This document shows positions 63,124-64,000 of a stretch of DNA of 64,000 bases, piece after piece. Location of the stretch: NCBI GenBank assembly GCA_964615305.1, contig CAZTNA010000002.1, positions 310,001 through 374,000 on the forward strand. The letters are read 5' to 3'. Position numbers and translations under genes: made by a program. Every line of letters starts with the position of its first letter. Within the stretch, counting starts at the first letter, position 1. The notes under the pieces were generated by a model that had not been told where the DNA came from, did not search any database, and saw nothing but the letters and a program-made list of their open reading frames with translations. Source of the stretch: Bog-950 sp964615305 (GTDB lineage Bacteria > Bacteroidota > Bacteroidia > Chitinophagales > LD1).

Positions 63124-64000
63124 TTAAAAATTATAGCCCACCTGAAACGTAAAGTTTCGAGGAGCTTCAATAAGGCCAGGGCGTAACGTGTATTCTGTAT
63201 TCAGAACATTTTTGCAGATAAACATAAAAGTTGCTTTTTCTTTGTAGCTATAACCTGCACGTATATCCATTACAAAATCGCCCTTGCTGTGTAACCTTCT
63301 AAAGTCTTTAACCATTTTCAATGTGCCAATATTGTTGTCAATGTTTTTCATAAAACTGTTGTAGAACGCGCTTACGCCAACGGTAAATCCTTTATAGTTA
63401 GTTTGAATGTCGGCTTTGGCAGAATGTTGTATTCTGTATTTTAAAATTTTAATAGAAGTAGAATCTGCCGGATTATAATCTAAGTTTTGCGGGTATAGGT
63501 ACGAGTAACCAATTAAAAAGTTGAGGGGAACTCCAAAAATTTTTCCGTTGGCTACTGCCGAAATCTCCACTCCCATTACACGCGCATGCTCAACATTTAT
63601 CGCCTGAAATGGTATGCCCATATAAGGAACTCCTGAATCGGGCTGAAAACCTTGAAACTCTATCATGTCGTTATACTGCATGATATATCCAGCCACATCG
63701 AAATAAGCCACCCATTTGCTAATTTTAACGCCTTGTTTAATTCCTATTTCTGCACTCCACCCTGTTTCCGGCTGTAGATTCGGATTAGGGAAAACTTCAG
63801 CGCCACTTCTAATTGTATGAATAAACTTTTCGGCAAGTGAAGGATATCGGAAACCTTGCCCTATGGATGCTCTAATGAACGTACCTTCAGTAGCCTGATA
63901 GTTTAGCCCAAAGCGGAACAAAGGTGCAACTGGCGATGTGATAATATTGTTAGAGTCACGGCCGGCCCATTTACTCATAGAATGGAAAGGGTATTTCACA
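63124..64000 (-). CDS. TonB-dependent receptor, C-terminal part (N-terminus outside window)
   Basis: At least 292 residues, open at the right edge. Beta-barrel strands alternate with loops: 'FRFGLNYQATEGTFIRASIGQGFRYPSLAEKFIHTIRSGAEVFPNPNLQPETGWSAEIGIKQG' is the classic receptor 'RxPxxxE...NPxLxPE' region. The protein ends with the outer-membrane signature 'RNFTFQVGYNF' with terminal Phe. Ligand cannot be told; the plug domain is not in view. Confidence 0.88.
   Translation of the reverse strand, partial: VKYPFHSMSKWAGRDSNNIITSPVAPLFRFGLNYQATEGTFIRASIGQGFRYPSLAEKFIHTIRSGAEVFPNPNLQPETGWSAEIGIKQGVKISKWVAYFDVAGYIMQYNDMIEFQGFQPDSGVPYMGIPFQAINVEHARVMGVEISAVANGKIFGVPLNFLIGYSYLYPQNLDYNPADSTSIKILKYRIQHSAKADIQTNYKGFTVGVSAFYNSFMKNIDNNIGTLKMVKDFRRLHSKGDFVMDIRAGYSYKEKATFMFICKNVLNTEYTLRPGLIEAPRNFTFQVGYNF

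Overview
The window comes from a Bacteroidota chromosome. The clade is indicated by many proteins with type IX secretion (T9SS) C-terminal sorting domains (type A 'YPNP...' tails and one type B 'FSPDGDGFND' tail), SprB-repeat and PKD domains, DUF4199, a TonB-dependent receptor, and lipoproteins with Bacteroidota-style lipoboxes. The genus cannot be fixed from sequence alone; an environmental, gliding-type member is a reasonable guess.

Layout. (1) 1-8213, minus: the N-terminal ~2,740 residues of a giant secreted adhesin, with a signal peptide, Ig-like repeats and at least 24 SprB repeats; its C-terminus lies beyond the window. (2) 8390-8567: tRNA-Ser(TGA) and tRNA-Arg(ACG). (3) 8521-38110: an integrated element of about 29.6 kb. 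It lies between the intact 3' half of tRNA-Arg (attL) and a displaced copy of that 3' half (attR). Each end carries a 12-bp tandem repeat that looks like integrase arm sites, and each end has an inward-facing tyrosine recombinase gene: frameshifted on the left, intact on the right. The cargo is a copper/heavy-metal island. It holds five consecutive genes for secreted proteins with T9SS-type tails (thioredoxin-like, unknown, multicopper oxidase, NHL-type propeller, Asp-box propeller), a heavy-metal-binding lipoprotein, an HME-RND efflux pump (the inner-membrane subunit split by a frameshift) with a TolC-type channel and two adaptors, a Ca-type P2 ATPase, an AAA_28-type ATPase, an ATP-cone/nuclease fusion and a CopB-type Cu ATPase. 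Beyond these are nuclease-like and unknown genes, an excisionase-like HTH gene and small membrane proteins. I see no relaxase or type IV secretion gene.

(4) 38115-43178: the tRNA-Arg terminator displaced by the island, then atpB-atpE-atpF-atpH (no alpha/gamma genes follow), and an OmpR-type response regulator/histidine kinase pair. (5) 43177-51307: mostly minus-strand housekeeping and surface genes (SUMF1 protein, RNase R, DUF4199, sugar-lactone oxidase, type B T9SS protein, fructose-1,6-bisphosphatase), with proC on plus. (6) 51403-60890: a secreted esterase-like protein, an Rrf2 regulator, a T9SS protein, then the Fe-S assembly operon sufB-(small ORF)-sufC-sufD-sufS preceded by two dyad symmetries, and a lipoprotein. 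(7) 60910-64000: a glycosyltransferase, an HddA-like GHMP kinase, and the C-terminal part of a TonB-dependent receptor.

How the island may work (inference). Cytoplasmic Cu is pumped out by CopB; periplasmic Cu is expelled by the RND/TolC complex fed by the metal-binding lipoproteins; and the T9SS-exported multicopper oxidase and partners act on Cu at the cell surface. The two frameshifts (left integrase, RND pump) mean that the mobility and efflux claims depend on the base calls at two short sites.
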